Below, one piece after another: positions 46,768-59,051 of a DNA stretch of 64,000 nucleotides; the first letter of the stretch is position 1, and the number at the start of each line of letters is the position of its first letter. The stretch covers positions 55,755,001-55,819,000 of the forward strand of contig CM027380.1 of assembly GCA_015680905.1 (NCBI GenBank), written 5' to 3'. Position numbers and translations under genes: made by a program. This DNA comes from Coptis chinensis. Taxonomy: Eukaryota; Streptophyta; Magnoliopsida; Ranunculales; Ranunculaceae. The notes under the pieces were generated by a model that ran no database searches, was not told the origin of the DNA, and was given only the letters and a program-made list of their open reading frames with translations.

Positions 46768-48352
46768 TGATAAGAGCCCAAAACTGTAGTTTTAACCCCT
46801 CAACAATAATACTTTTTGACCAATTATGCGAGTAATAAATAAGAGTTAATGATGATTATGTGTTTTTATGTATTTCTGGCATTGGAGTCAATTATGTGCA
46901 GAAATGTGTCACTTTTACTAGAAAAAGGAGTAAGGGTTGGTTGCTAAGAAGTTCTATGATTAAAGGCCAAGATTCAAGTAGAAAAAACATTTATAAAGCC
47001 CGGTCAAAGCTGAAAAGTCAAAGTCAACGCGGGCAGAAATAATGCACAAAAGTCAGTAGAACTTCGAAGACTATATCCTTGAACTCAGACCTCGGAATTG
47101 GGCCTACCTTCTGTCAAAATGACCAGCTCGGAAAGAGATTTCCAATGGTCTAAACCTTGACCCAATTAAATTAGTATAATTGGACAAAAACTCTGTTGAA
47201 GTCAAATCCAGCTTAAAAGGGCTCTGTGGAGAAATTGGGTTTTGGGCTCGATTTTCCGACCCAAATCATGGCTCCTCAGCCCATGCACGAAAATGTGGAT
47301 CTGGTCTCCTCTATTTGAGGACACAAGAATTAACTCTTAAGCATTCAAGTTTTTAGGTAGCCATTAGCCAATAGTTTTAGATCTAGTTTTTAGTCTCCAT
47401 TAATTAGTTTTTCATATCTTGCTTTAGATCTAGTTATACCTTTCAATTAATTAGTGTTAGAACAAGTAGATTATTATTTGAGAATCAATTTTAGTTTTAC
47501 AATAAAGTATTAGTTTTTAATTCCAATTAGTTTAGTGATTAAATTCTTATTAGTTTTAGTATTGTTAAATTCATAAATTAGGTTGTCTTCATTTGATAAT
47601 TAGTTAATCATAATCTAGTTTTAATTATTAAATTACTTAGATCTAGTTTCGATCATTTAGTTATAAATCATTTTTTAGTGTTAATTTAGTTTTGAATTAT
47701 TGATTAGATCAAATTATTAAATTTACAATCTTTATATCATGTCTTGCTTAGATTCGTATAGAAATGATAGTTTGATGACTCTAGGCTAAAACCTCCATTA
47801 GAGGTGGTTGAAGAAGCCTTGATGAAGCTTGATTTTAGTTAGCTTAGAAATCGTTGTGATAATCTATTCAATTCTAGAAAGTAATTAGTTCACCATGAGA
47901 ATGAGTTTGATTGATTAACATGCTAGTTATTATTTGGTAGAGATTGCCATGAATAATTAAGGATTAGAATTACCAGTTTGTTATGCGAAAGCATTGAAAA
48001 TTGGATTACGATATTTCTTTATTAGTTGATTAAGTCGAATCAATATTCCCTAATTCCTTATCATATAGTCAATTTTGTATTCCGTAGTTTGAATTATCGT
48101 ATCTTGTTAGTATAATTTTCATCGTAGTATAATTTCCATCATACTCTCATTGACTTTGGATAGACTGATAACCTTAGGAAACATTGACTACTAAAGAACT
48201 AGGAGTGGAACGAATCTTCTACTCCAACTTTTATTGCGATAGCATCGAGAGTAGAAAACTTTGATAAACCCTAAGCGTAAAATAGCTTTAGTTTTACTTG
48301 TGTTGGAGTATCGTTCTTATTCATAGGTAAAACTATCATTTTACTTTTAACA
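46768..48352 (+). repeat. Full family 1 LTR, plus orientation, possibly solo
   Basis: 1585 bp, TGATAAGAGCCCAAAACTG to CTTTTAACA. It is not preceded by a polypurine tract or followed by a PBS. The flanking five bases (GCTGT and AACAA) do not match, so a solo LTR with target duplication is not proven. The minus-strand LTR at 48841 makes a large inverted repeat with it. Confidence 0.85.
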
Positions 48353-48675
48353 AACAATTGAAATAGTTGTGGATCGTTCCATAAGTAATTACCATGGAAT
48401 GCACCCCCAAATAGAATCAAGCACCAAGATTTTCTACGATGCAACTTAGTAAAATGAAAGCGAAGTCTGATAAACCTAGAATGTAACCGAGCGTGCACCT
48501 TCTTCTTCATCTTTGAACGAGAGGGTGTCCAAGTGAATGATTGTGAGAAAATAGATGTTTGTAGAAGATATGTTGGATATGGATAAGTTTTAGAAGTAAG
48601 GAATGGAAGAAATGAGAATGTGTGTTTAGCACAAAACTCATTCATGGTGTAGGTGGGAACTGTCTCAATAATATT
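48353..48675 (-). pseudogene. Fragment of the post-protease ORF tail, family 1
   Basis: Minus strand reads MNEFCAKHTFSF, then RSKMKKKVHARLHSRF, RLRFHFTKLHRRKSWCLILFG and YLWNDPQLFQLF, matching the end of the ORF at 57118-57909 in E. The strongly basic tail is well conserved. An isolated piece between two opposed LTRs; its parent element is not clear. Confidence 0.75.
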
Positions 48676-48840
48676 ATGTTGTTTGCTGTTTGATAATTAG
48701 ACACATAAGTGAAGTTCTAGTTTTACTTGCAGACAAGCAATTCATTTAGAAATAGAACTAAATAATATTACCTATAGCAAAATAGTTTTGGGCTCTTATC
48801 AAACCTAATGAATTTACGTAAAATAACTAGAACTATCATT
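48676..48840. other. Mosaic of tiny LTR fragments
   Basis: About 48697-48733 resembles the inside of a family 1 LTR in plus orientation. 48780-48799 (TTTTGGGCTCTTATCA region) is the minus-oriented tip of such an LTR. The rest is unassigned. Confidence 0.55.
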
Positions 48841-50326
48841 TGATAAACATAAAATGATAGTTTTACCTACGAATAAGTAACAAGACTCAAACGCAAGTAA
48901 AACTAAAACTTAACTTATGTGTCTAATTATCAAAGTTATTCTACTCTCGAATGCTATCGCAATAGAGTTGGAGTAGAAGATTCGTTCCACTTCTAGTTCT
49001 TTAGAATTAACGTTTCCTAAGGTTATCAGTCTATCCAAAGTCAATGAGAGTATGATGGAATTTATACTACGATGCAAATTATGCTAACAAGATACGATAA
49101 TTCAACTACGAAATGCTAAATTGATACTATGAGAAGGAATTAGGGGGGATTGATTCCACCTTAACTCGACTTAATTAACTAGCGAAGATTCGTCGTAATC
49201 CGAATTGCAATGCTTTCGTATAGCAATTGGTTCTTCCTAATCCCTAATTGTTCATGGTAATCTCTACCAACTAACATCTAGCATGTGAAGCAATCAAACC
49301 CATTCTCATGGTGAACTAATTACTTTCTAGATTGGAATGGAAAATTACGACTATTCTATGCTAACAACAATCAAGCTTTCATAAAGGCTTCCACAACCCC
49401 TCTAATAGAGGTTTAGCCTAAAGTCATTAAACTATCATTTCTATATGAATGTAAACAAGACATCATATAAAGATTCTAAATTTGCTTATTTGAACTAAAT
49501 GGAAGCTAATCATGCAAGAATTAATTGAAACTAGTAATGAGAAATAACTAAATCTATGAATTGAAACTAAATAATTAATGGAAAATGAAACTAGATTATG
49601 TAGAACAAACTAACTTTATTGATCTAATACAGAAATATCAATTGATTCAATAACTAATTTAAAACAAGGTAAATAAAACTAATTAATTAATGTAGTCTAA
49701 ATCTAGATCTAAAACTATTCTCTAATGGCTACCTACAAAACTAGATTTCTTAAGAGTTAATTCTTGTCTATTGAATGGAGGAGACCAGATCCACATTTTC
49801 GTGCATTGGCTGAGGAGCCATGATTTGGGCCGGAAAATTGAGCTCAAAACCCAATTTCTTCAGTCCACAAACCCCTTTTTAGCTGGATTTGACTTCGGCA
49901 GACTTTTGACCATTTTTGCTCCTCTTATTAGGTCTAGGTATGGACCATTGGAAATATCTTTCCGAGCTGGTCATTTTGACATAAGGTAGGCCCAATTCCG
50001 AGGTCTGAGTCCAAAGATACGGTCTTCAGAAGTTCTGCTGACTTTTGTGCGCTGTTTCTGCTTGCGTTGACTTTGACTTTTCAGCTTTGACCGAGCTTTT
50101 TAAAGGCTTTTTCTCCTTGAATCTTGGCCTTTAATCACATAACTCTTTAGCAACCAACCCTTGCTCCTTTATCTCGCAAAAGTGACACATTTCTGCACAT
50201 AATCAACTCCAATGCCTGTAATACATAAAAGCACATAATCAGCATTAACTCTTATTTATTACTCGCATAATTGGTCTAAAAGTATTATTGTTAAGGGGTT
50301 AAAACTACAGTTTTGGGCTCTTATCA
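48841..50326 (-). repeat. 3' LTR of element D
   Basis: 1486 bp. On the minus strand it begins TGATAAGAGCCCAAAACTG at 50326 and ends ATGTTTATCA at 48841. The polypurine tract lies directly upstream on the same strand (GCTGTTTGGGGGTGGTT). Confidence 0.93.
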
Positions 50327-52135
50327 AACCACCCCCAAACAGCATTTTGCTTGTCCTCAAACAAATATGAGAAATTAGAATAAGTGACCAAAACTGGAGT
50401 TCTAACTACTTTCGTTTCGCCAAGTGCGATTGCATTGACCATATGCAACAAGGCCTTAAACTACTAGGAATTCCCTAGTGGATGAGTGATAGCCTCGTGA
50501 GAGTTTTCCAGTGAAGGTACTCACAAACTTCATCTATACTACAACGATTAAGAAATAAAACTATTGCTTACTTATTTATGCCTCAATTATCTATACGTCT
50601 CACTTGCAATGAATACAGAATAATCAAGTCGAAACCTAAGCTAATATATGCATAATAATTAATCATCTACGAATAAACATATATACAATGAGTAATACTA
50701 TGAGATGCACTAGCAAGTCCGTTTATGAAAACTCAAAATAACGTCCTTAAGTAGGTCCTCACATAAATGTCAAGACAAAAACCACTCTGATTTTTCCTCT
50801 CAAGTTTTGCTACTCCAGTGCACAGTGGGCACACTTTACCTTACAATCTCAATGACACACAAGGAAGTCGGAGTCGATCAAACACATCTGCCACTTACTA
50901 TCACACTAACATATTCCTAATTGAGCTAGAGGTCTTTATTAGGTATTGCGGGGATTAGGAGATGGTTTAAGAAGGAAGAAAATGGATATTCAAAAAGGGC
51001 AAGTCTGAGATAATAGAGTCTTCATATTATGTAACTAGAAAAAACCTTGTTCTTTACTTTTGCTTCTACACTTTGTTTCCATCCTTAGCCATTTTTTTTT
51101 TGGCTTTTGACTTCTTTGATTCTATTTTTGGAGTTCTAACTCTTTATTTTCTTTTATTTATTTATTATTATTTTTATTTGGATGGAAACTTCGTTTTCTT
51201 ATTTGAAGCGACTAACAAATTCTTTATTTCAAAGGTCTTTCTCGTTTCTATTCTTCATCTCTATTCTCAGACTCATTCAAAGAATAGGTAGGCTGATTTT
51301 TTTTTTTTTTTTATTTTGTTTTGTAAGAGCTTAAAGGATTTACGGTTTATGAAAGTCTAAAGAAAGGCTCAATGGGGCGACTAGCGGAAAATAATTCATA
51401 GGTTTGAATTTCTGGCTATATCGATCAAAAGAGGGCCTAAATTCTCGCTTAGGATATGGTATAGTGATCAAGTAAGTGGACATGTGATTTCTCTATCCGA
51501 ATTTTACTTCTCCCTTTTGTCATTCTCAAATGTTTCGCTCATATAAGGCTTTAGGATATATTCTCACAGGATTTGAAGAGTAAGTACTCTAGCCTAGATT
51601 TCAGAAACTTACTGCCAGACAATCATAGATACTCATGTAATATAGTTATAGATAGATGTAAAGATTATTACGTACATTTTAACCTAAGTTTCTAAAAACT
51701 ATTCTCATGCAGCTACGTGAGACTTCAAGATTATTGAGAGCATAGAGAAAGAAAATAATACCAATATTCCTAAGTGTATAGCATAAACTTTTTATTTATA
51801 TTTTTGAATTTTTTGAATTTTTACTAGAAAACAAGTGCATATTATACATATATATATCCTAACAGATGTCTTAATTACGCGTGTTTCTATGCCACCCCCA
51901 AACAAGAATCATGCTTTGTCCTCAAAGTATTTAAATAAAAAGGGTAGAAAAGTACCATGGAAACGTGTGAAATTCTGGAACATCTGCAAAACAAGGTTAA
52001 ATATACTAATATATAAAAAGAAAAACAGACGCAACTCTATATGAGTTCCACCCTTTATGGAGTTAACAAGAATTAAATTGCTTGGGACATAAGCAGACAC
52101 TAACTAAAACTAAAAAAACTTACCTTATCTCCCGT
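50327..52135 (-). other. 3' untranslated region and polypurine tract of element D
   Basis: Matches the 3' UTRs of G, F and E in reverse complement. Polypurine motifs GTTTGGGGGTGG on the minus strand are at 50329-50340 (next to the LTR) and 51892-51903 (just after ORFy). Plus-strand open frames here are antisense. Confidence 0.82.
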
Positions 52136-52631
52136 TTAATCGTCATCCTTCTCATCTTCCTCCTCAAAGAGATGAGGTTCTTTCGCATCCTGCCATGCCA
52201 TGATAACTTGCCATTCCCGCCGTCGAGTGTCATCAACTCGTGTTAACCTGTCGAGTGTTGCTAGGTCTGATGGGGTGTAAGGAGCAACCAAATGAGGTCG
52301 CAGTTGCCATCTCGGCCAAGTCATAACTTCGAAATGAACGAACTACCCAAATGGTGGGTCTCATGACTTCAACCCTCTTCCAATCCGTGAACTGGGTACA
52401 AAATTTAGGTAAACAACCGTGCATGATGCGACAAACCAAAACAGGCATAAGAAGATACTTATGCCTCATGCTTTGGGCTTTCTTAAGACTAGCCACTAAT
52501 ACTAGGGGAATGTCATATCAGTGATGTCCCTCACCTAAAGGAAGGAAAACATCACTAGCGGTACTATTTGTAGAAGTCAACTGCCACACCCCTAAAATAT
52601 TCATCATGATGAATAACATGGTGGTGCCTAC
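52136..52631 (-). pseudogene. 3' half of ORFy of element D
   Basis: Minus strand: VASLKKAQSMRHKYLLMPVLVCRIMHGCLP, DWKRVEVMRP, a frameshift near 52320, then MTWPRWQLRPHLVAPYTPSD, VIMAWQDAKEPHLFEEEDEKDDD and stop. The first half is on the far side of element E. Closest to ORFy of F. Confidence 0.82.
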
Positions 52632-54116
52632 TGATAAGAGCCCAAAACTGTAGTTTTAACCCTGTAACAGTCATACTTTTAGACCAATTATGTGAGTAAT
52701 AATTAAGAGTTAACACTGATCACGTGTTTTTATGCATTTCAGGTTTCAAAGTCCATTATGTGCAGAAATGTGCCACTTTAGCGAGATAAAGGAGCAAAGG
52801 TCGGTTACTAAGTAGTTCCATGATTAAAGGCCAAGATTCAAGAAGACAAAGCCTTCCTAAAGCCCGGTCAAAAGCTGAAAAGTCAACACGGGCAAAAACA
52901 GCACACAAGTCAGCAGAACTTCCGAAGGCCGTATCTTTGGACTCAGACCTTGGAATGGGGCCTACCTTATGTCAAAACGACTGGCTCGGAAAGAGCTTTC
53001 CAATGGTTTAAGCCTTGATCCAATCAGAGGAGCAAAAGTGGATGAAAAGTCTGTTAAAGACAACTGCAGCTGAAAAGGCCTTTTTGGACTGAAAGAATTG
53101 GGTTTTGGGCCTGATTCTCTGGCCCAAAACATGGCTCCAAACCCATGCACGATTTTTGGATCTGAAAGTATAAAAACCAAAGCTTAGCTCTTTGTTAATG
53201 GTAGCTAGTTAGACCTAAGACAATATAGATAATGGTAGCTAGTTTTCAGTAGATTAATTAAGTTTTAGTTCCATTTTCAATTCTTGTTTTAGATTAAGTC
53301 TTTGAATCATTGTTCTTGATTGATTAGATAAATAAAATAGTTATTTTGTCAATTTCTATTCTTGTCATTTACATTGTGTTAGATTTGATTTCATTTATTA
53401 CTTGGTATTCAATTCTTAGTTATTAATTCGATTTTAATTATTGTTTAATTTAGATTAGTAAATTTCAATTCTTTATATCATGTTTAGTTTTAATTTAATC
53501 GGAAATGATTGCATAATGATTCTCGGCTAAACCTCCATTAGAGGGGGTTGAGAAGCCTTGATGAAAGCTTGATTCCGATTATCGTAGAGTCGTCGTAATT
53601 TCCTTTCCACTCTAGAAACAATTAGTTCACCATGAGAATGAGTTTAATCGTTCACATGCTAGTTATGAATTGGTATAAATGCCATGTGTAATTAGGGATT
53701 AGGAAGAACCAATTCTTCTGCGAAGCAGTTCAAGTCGGATTTCGACGATTCGTCGTTAATAGGATTAAGTTGAGTTAAGGTGGAATCAATCCCCCTCTAA
53801 CTCTTTATCATCGAATCAACGTAGCATTCCCATAGTTGTTCTGATAATCGACTAGTTGCATCTTGTTGGTAGTTGCATCGTAGTCTAGTTGCTCTTTTCG
53901 TAAATCTCTCATTTGACTTAGAGTAGAGTAATTAGACTTGAAAACACAACATACGGAAGGACTAGGAGTGGAACGAATCACTCTACTCCATTATATCTCA
54001 TAGGATTGAGAGTAGAATCTTTGATAAAAAATAGACTCGTAAATAAGTTTTAGTTTACTTACGTTTTGAGTTCATCGTTCATTTCGTAGGTAAATTATTC
54101 AATTTTATGTTTATCA
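52632..54116 (+). repeat. 5' LTR of element E
   Basis: 1485 bp, TGATAAGAGCCCAAAACTG to ATGTTTATCA, then AA and the PBS. A TATA-like GTATAAAAACC at 53169-53179 is found here but not at the same place in the G LTR. Confidence 0.95.
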
Positions 54117-54118
54117 AA

Positions 54119-54136
54119 TGGCGCCGCTGCCGTCTT
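54119..54136 (+). other. Primer binding site of element E (tRNA-Asp-like)
   Basis: TGGCGCCGCTGCCGTCTT; the first 13 bases differ from the tRNA-Asp complement at one position. Confidence 0.88.
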
Positions 54137-54657
54137 AGTTGCACTTTCGCATTGTTTTCATAGTGTAAGTACTTTTCTTTAAGTCCCATTTCACCCACCC
54201 ACCCTTGTTTGATTCATACTGTGGTTTTCCGATTCAGCGTTGAAAAGTTCCGGACAAAAATACACCGAAGCCATCGGCGCCTATAAAGGAGACTGCGCCT
54301 CTATAACTGGAACACGAGCGCGACCGCCCCCATGTGGAGCGCGACCCGCCCTAAAAACACTGTAATTTGAAAATTACCGCGAGTTTGACCACTCTATGTG
54401 GCGCACCAGCGCCCTTTGCTAATTTTTTCGAATTCTACAGGTTTTGATTCGAACTTTGATTTTTCAAGTTTTTCGGTGTTCTAACTTGTTATATATACGA
54501 ACATAAATAAACAAGACGCTATTCATAAGCGAAAGCAAGGGCCTTAATCAGGTATTCCTTTCTTCCACACCTCGCATCTCCTGTTAGAGGTTTATACTAG
54601 TATATCAGAATTGTTTGGAGTGTTGATGTGTTTAGCTAAGTTTGGTTTTAGCCTTGT
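54137..54657 (+). other. 5' leader of element E with decayed GC-rich repeats
   Basis: Around 54270-54420 GAGCGCGACC and GGCGC-C blocks recall the 76-bp repeats of F and B, but the period is lost. The block before gag (CTCGCATCTCCTGTTAGAGG) is shared with F. No gene. Confidence 0.75.
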
Positions 54658-56140
54658 ATGAGATTAAGGTCTGGCCGAACAAAAACACCGAACGTAATTA
54701 CACAACAATGTCAACAAACAAGTCTATCTAGTATACCACCCACTACACCTCTAGCTACTATTTCACACACATCACCTGACACAATACCGGACGAAGAAGA
54801 GACTCCTCTCTCTGACTTCTACAAAGCTTTGAGCAATAGCCCCAAATCTTGCATCGTTCTAGCAAACCCAGTGGGGGATTTCCGAATCCCCTCAAATATT
54901 TTTAATTTGTTACCCGTTTTTCATGGATTAGACCATGAAAAACCTTATCAGCACATGCATAGGATTGAACAAGTCCAAACAACATTCCACCATCTTACGG
55001 TTGGTGCGGAACAAATTAAACTCAGGGTATATCCTTTCACCTTAGCCGGTAAGGCAGTGTCTTGGTTAACTGCCCAAACGCCTAATTCTGTGGACTCGTG
55101 GGCTAAACTTGTTCAGCTGTTTATGGAACATTTTTACCCACCCCTAAAGACGGATGAGATGCTTTCCAAGATTCATTTCTTTCGACAAAATCCTCATGAA
55201 TCATTTTCAGAGGCTAGGAATCGTTTCACCGATCTCCTTATAAAGTGTCCACATCATAACTTAGAGAAAGACACGTTAGTTCGTGCCTTTTTCAAAGGAC
55301 TTCTACACCACCATAAAGAAGTCCTAGACATTATGAATGGGGGTAGTTTCTTAAGCAAAGGAGCCTCGGAGGCTTATAAATTTTTAGAGGATCAAACTAA
55401 AGCTTAAATAACAAACGGGGGGTAGTGATGATATCCACCGCTCCGCTAGTTCATCAAATACAGTTAAGGCCGCCGATATGTTTGAAGTTAAACACGATTC
55501 CGAGCTTAAAACTCTAATCGAATCACTCACTAAAAAGGTAGAGGCCATTTACGTTCAACAAAAGCCTATCCCCGTCATGAGCGTAAATTCAAATCCATGT
55601 AGTTTCATTTGAGCCCCGAAAGCATCCCCGACTTTAATCGTCCCTATTGCCTATGAACAGGCTTGTTCTATTAATAGTGAACCTAACGCCCCTTGGAGAC
55701 AAAATCCCAACTTCGGTTAGAGAAATAACCAACACGTCACACCTCCAGGGTACAATAATCAATATGTTAGTCCAACACAAAGTTTTAACCAAGCTCCACC
55801 TCGACAAGGACAGGGTCAGGGTAATTTTAATAATTATAACAACCAAATGCAACCTCGACAAGGTCAAACACAAAGTCAAGGTATTTATAATAATTATAAT
55901 GCTAATAGAGGTATCGTTCCGGTAAATAATAACTATCAAAATCCACCCATAAATAATTCACGCGAAATAGTTCTAGTCACACCACCCGGTGACTACTACA
56001 CCCACACAACCGGATCGTCTTGACACCTTCATACAAGTGAGCCAAAACTTTTCCAAACCATGGCTCAATCTAACAGCGGCTTCTATAATCCGTTAATAAT
56101 TTAACCCAACAGTTGGCTCAAGATAAAGCCCAACCCAAAG
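54658..56140 (+). pseudogene. Gag of element E
   Basis: ATG at 54658 (MRLRSGRTKTPNV). The first 249 codons, to 55407, are open: LSDFYKALSN, GDFRIPSNIFNLLPVFHGLDHEK, YPFTLAGKAVSWL, FYPPLKTDEMLSKIHFFRQNPHESF, FFKGLLHHHKEVLDIMNGGSFLS. After that, frameshifts and stops break the zinc knuckle region (about 55590-55640) and the Asn/Gln-rich tail. It is the best-kept capsid domain of family 1 here. Confidence 0.9.
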
Positions 56141-57110
56141 GTGTGTTTCAAGTCACAAAATACCTAATCCTAAAACAACAAATACAGCCTTTGAGGTAAC
56201 CGATAATACTAGTAATGAATATGAAAATGTAGGTGAGCTAAAGGCCATCACCACTCTGGATTCGGGCAGAGTGGTTGATAACAAAGTAACTATGCCTATA
56301 GTTACCCCACCAAGATAGCCCTACACTTGCTATTTTCTTTGGATAATTGAAATAGAAACTGAAGAGCCTACCACTGTAGAGGTACCAGTTACAACACAAC
56401 CTAAGAAACAGAAAGCCACGGTTAAACATCCAGGTGATACCATTGCTAAATATAAACAGAAACCACCGTTTCCACAAAAATTAGCCGTGTTAACTAGGGA
56501 TACTAATTATGAGGAGATTAGGGACGTTTTCAAGAATCTAACTATAAACCTTCCTTTCCTCGAAGCTATTAAAAAGCTACCACACCATGCTAAGTTTCTT
56601 AAGGAATTGTCTACTACTAGGCGTAAGACCAATATACCAAACGACGCCTTTTTAACAGAACAATTCCCAACTATATCTGAATATAATGGAATTGTTAAGT
56701 ACAAGGACTCTGGTCGTCCTACTGTACAATGCACCTTAGGAGATTCTTATACGACGACCGCGTTATTAGACTTGGGGGCTAGTGTTAACTTACTCCCGTT
56801 TTATTTGTATAGACAAATAGGTCTAGACGAGATGCAAGCCACTAAAATGACGTTGCAATTAGCTGATCGGTCTATTAAGTATCCTAAGGGAGTCGTCGAA
56901 AATGTTCTGGTAAAAGTTCAGGATTTTTACTATTCGGGCTGATTTTGTCATCCTCGACGTAAGTCGTTATCGACTGGTCCCGATCATCTTAGCGTCATTT
57001 CGGCAACCGCCAATGCGCTCATTAATTGCCGTGATGGTTCAATGTCCATGTCTTTTGGCCATCTTTGTGTTGAAGTCAATGTTTTAAAACAAAGACCGCG
57101 GTTACCCGAT
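56141..57110 (+). pseudogene. Gag-protease junction and protease of element E
   Basis: The part before 56487 is acidic and broken. 56487-56942 is open: FKNLTINLPFLEAIKKLPHHAKFLKEL, AFLTEQFPTISEYNGIVKYKD, ALLDLGASVNLLPFYLYRQIGL with the catalytic Asp, LQLADRSIKYPKG. Around 56940-57000 frameshifts destroy the ILGRPFL region. The frame resumes near 57000 (ATANALINCRDGSMSMSFGH). Confidence 0.88.
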
Positions 57111-57117
57111 TCGATCT

Positions 57118-57909
57118 ATGGATGGAGAGGTTAGCATGATCGAGAGCTTTGCTCGAGATTATTTCAACAATACGTTCCCTGATAATCATATACCCAAATT
57201 TCTTTCCTTTGGAAGTTCAGACTCCAACATTTCCATCCCTACTCTAGTCGATACACATATTACGGATGAGGATGAGATAGATGACTTTCTCAAAGATGTA
57301 GAGGACTATCATAGTAACAAGGATATGACCAATCTAGATGAGCAATTAGATGAGTTTCTTAGAGTAGGTGATGATTCACCCTATCAAGAACTACTTTGCA
57401 CAACATCCACCTCGACTTCCCTCCTTCCACCCTTTCAAAGGAATCTCGAGTTTGCACTCGATCCTTTTGTTTCTTCTGTGCTTCATAAGTTTTTAAATCC
57501 ACCTAGTAAACAAATACTTCAGAAGACAAAAGCGTTTGACACCTTCATTTTCAGACTTGAGATAGTCCCTACACACACCATGAATGAGTTTTGTGCTAAA
57601 CCCACATCCTCATTTTTTACATGCTATCCTTCTACAACTTATCCATATCCACCATATTCTCCAAAACCATTCACTTTTCCACACTTATTCACTAGAACAC
57701 CCACTCGTTCAAAAATGAAAAAGAAGGTGCATGTTAGGTTACGTAATAGGGTGATCCGACTTCGCTTTCACTTCACTAGGTTGCGTCATAGGAAATCTTG
57801 GTGTTTGATTGTGTTTCGATATGTTTTCTGTGATATTTATTTATGGAATGATCCACAACTATTTCGGTTGTTGATATATGATAAACTGCATGTTCATACA
57901 TATGTTTAG
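57118..57909 (+). CDS. Post-protease linker ORF with basic tail, element E
   Basis: An open frame of 263 codons; it is probably the continuation of the gag-protease polyprotein rather than a separate gene, and MDGEVSMIESFARDYF is not a proven start. The first part is acidic (EDEIDDFLKDVEDYHS, LDEQLDEFLRVGDD). The last 60 residues are strongly basic (KMKKKVHVRLRNRVIRLRFH, RLRHRKSW) and end in YLWNDPQLFRLL. In A and C the equivalent position leads into RT; here RT is absent. The tail is shared with G and with 48353-48675. Function unknown. Confidence 0.65.
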   Translation: MDGEVSMIESFARDYFNNTFPDNHIPKFLSFGSSDSNISIPTLVDTHITDEDEIDDFLKDVEDYHSNKDMTNLDEQLDEFLRVGDDSPYQELLCTTSTSTSLLPPFQRNLEFALDPFVSSVLHKFLNPPSKQILQKTKAFDTFIFRLEIVPTHTMNEFCAKPTSSFFTCYPSTTYPYPPYSPKPFTFPHLFTRTPTRSKMKKKVHVRLRNRVIRLRFHFTRLRHRKSWCLIVFRYVFCDIYLWNDPQLFRLLIYDKLHVHTYV

Positions 57910-58170
57910 ATAAAGTCTCGAGTATCTAACTATAAACGACTCAACTTTTATGTTTGGTGCATTTCCTTTCATTTCCATATATTGGTGAGTGCACCATTAA
58001 GGTAACCGGGCCCTCCCTATGGAGTTTGTGGCTGTAAGTATCGGATCCTAAGTCCACGTTTAACATAATTCACGTTTTCCACTCTTGCATGTTTTTATCG
58101 GATTTTTGAGTCATGTTTCTCTATGGGGTGAATTATGTCTTTCTTGTTTATTGTGTTTCTTTTTTAAAAG

Positions 58171-58243
<73 letters not shown>

Positions 58244-59051
58244 TAATAAACATAGTAATCTAGAAAGTCTCGAATCGACTTTAAAAGACCCACTGCTAAA
58301 AACAAATTTTCTAAGCTTCGTTGTAAAAAAAAAAAAAACTGTTTGGGGGTGGGGTGTTCGTGTTTCCATCCTAAAATATTTTATGTCCCATTAGAATTGC
58401 TTAGGCCGTTTAATTGTAGTCCGATTCGGGTTGACATAATCTATGAATTTAGAGTTCAGTCGTTCGCATAACGTACGACATGCACGCACTTCGAAGCATT
58501 TTCCACTATCTTATATGTCATCCACAGTCGGAATAGAGTGTTTTATGGATCATTGGATTGGAAATTCTCTCCTGATCATTTCCATATCTCATTCGCAAAA
58601 ATCGGACCGGTAACGAAGCGGCAATTTTGATTTGAAGTTTCGCGAAAAAATCGAAAAATTCACAAATTTCGATTTGGGCTTGGGCCCAACCCGCGCCCAT
58701 CGACATAGCCAAGACTACGCCTTTACCTTCACCATCAGTTCATCGTTTTTTTTTACAAACCGCCATTAACAAAGCTTCAAACAAAACCTAAAAAATAAAA
58801 TAAAATAAAATAAAAAGAAAACCTAATTAACCCACGCCCATAATCAAGACCCAACCCAAATCGACTCCAACCGCACCGCCCCACAACCTCCACCAATTTA
58901 CATCAACAAAAACCATCGGAAATCAAAATAAAATAAAAAATTTTGGTGCTGCCGCGCCACCACACCACCACCACCATCGTTCCTTTTAGTGAGGTGTCCC
59001 TCATTGCTTCCCCTTACCTTCTACAAACCTCAAACCGTATTCAAACTTCCA
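57910..59051 (+). other. Spacer between linker ORF and ORFx, element E
   Basis: No gene and no polymerase motifs. Contains the GGGCCCTCC block shared with G, an (AT)n run, GTTTGGGGGTGG at 58341-58352 and the ORFx leader with A/C-rich sequence. Open frames through the AT run are artefacts. Confidence 0.78.
58175..58239. repeat. (AT)n microsatellite, about 32 units
   Basis: Pure alternating AT over about 65 bp, absent from the same spacer in G and F. Confidence 0.95.

Larger units (their letters stand above)
48841..52631 (-). mobile_element. Element D: 3' part of a family 1 element, cut by element E
   Basis: Minus strand: end of ORFy (52631-52136), 3' UTR, polypurine tract (50329-50340) and 3' LTR. 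At 52631 the ORFy is interrupted by the 5' LTR of E, so the rest of D should continue beyond E outside the window. Confidence 0.88.

Noticed and set aside
58111-58369. Open frames with Tyr-Ile repeats
   Set aside because: Translation of the (AT)n microsatellite.
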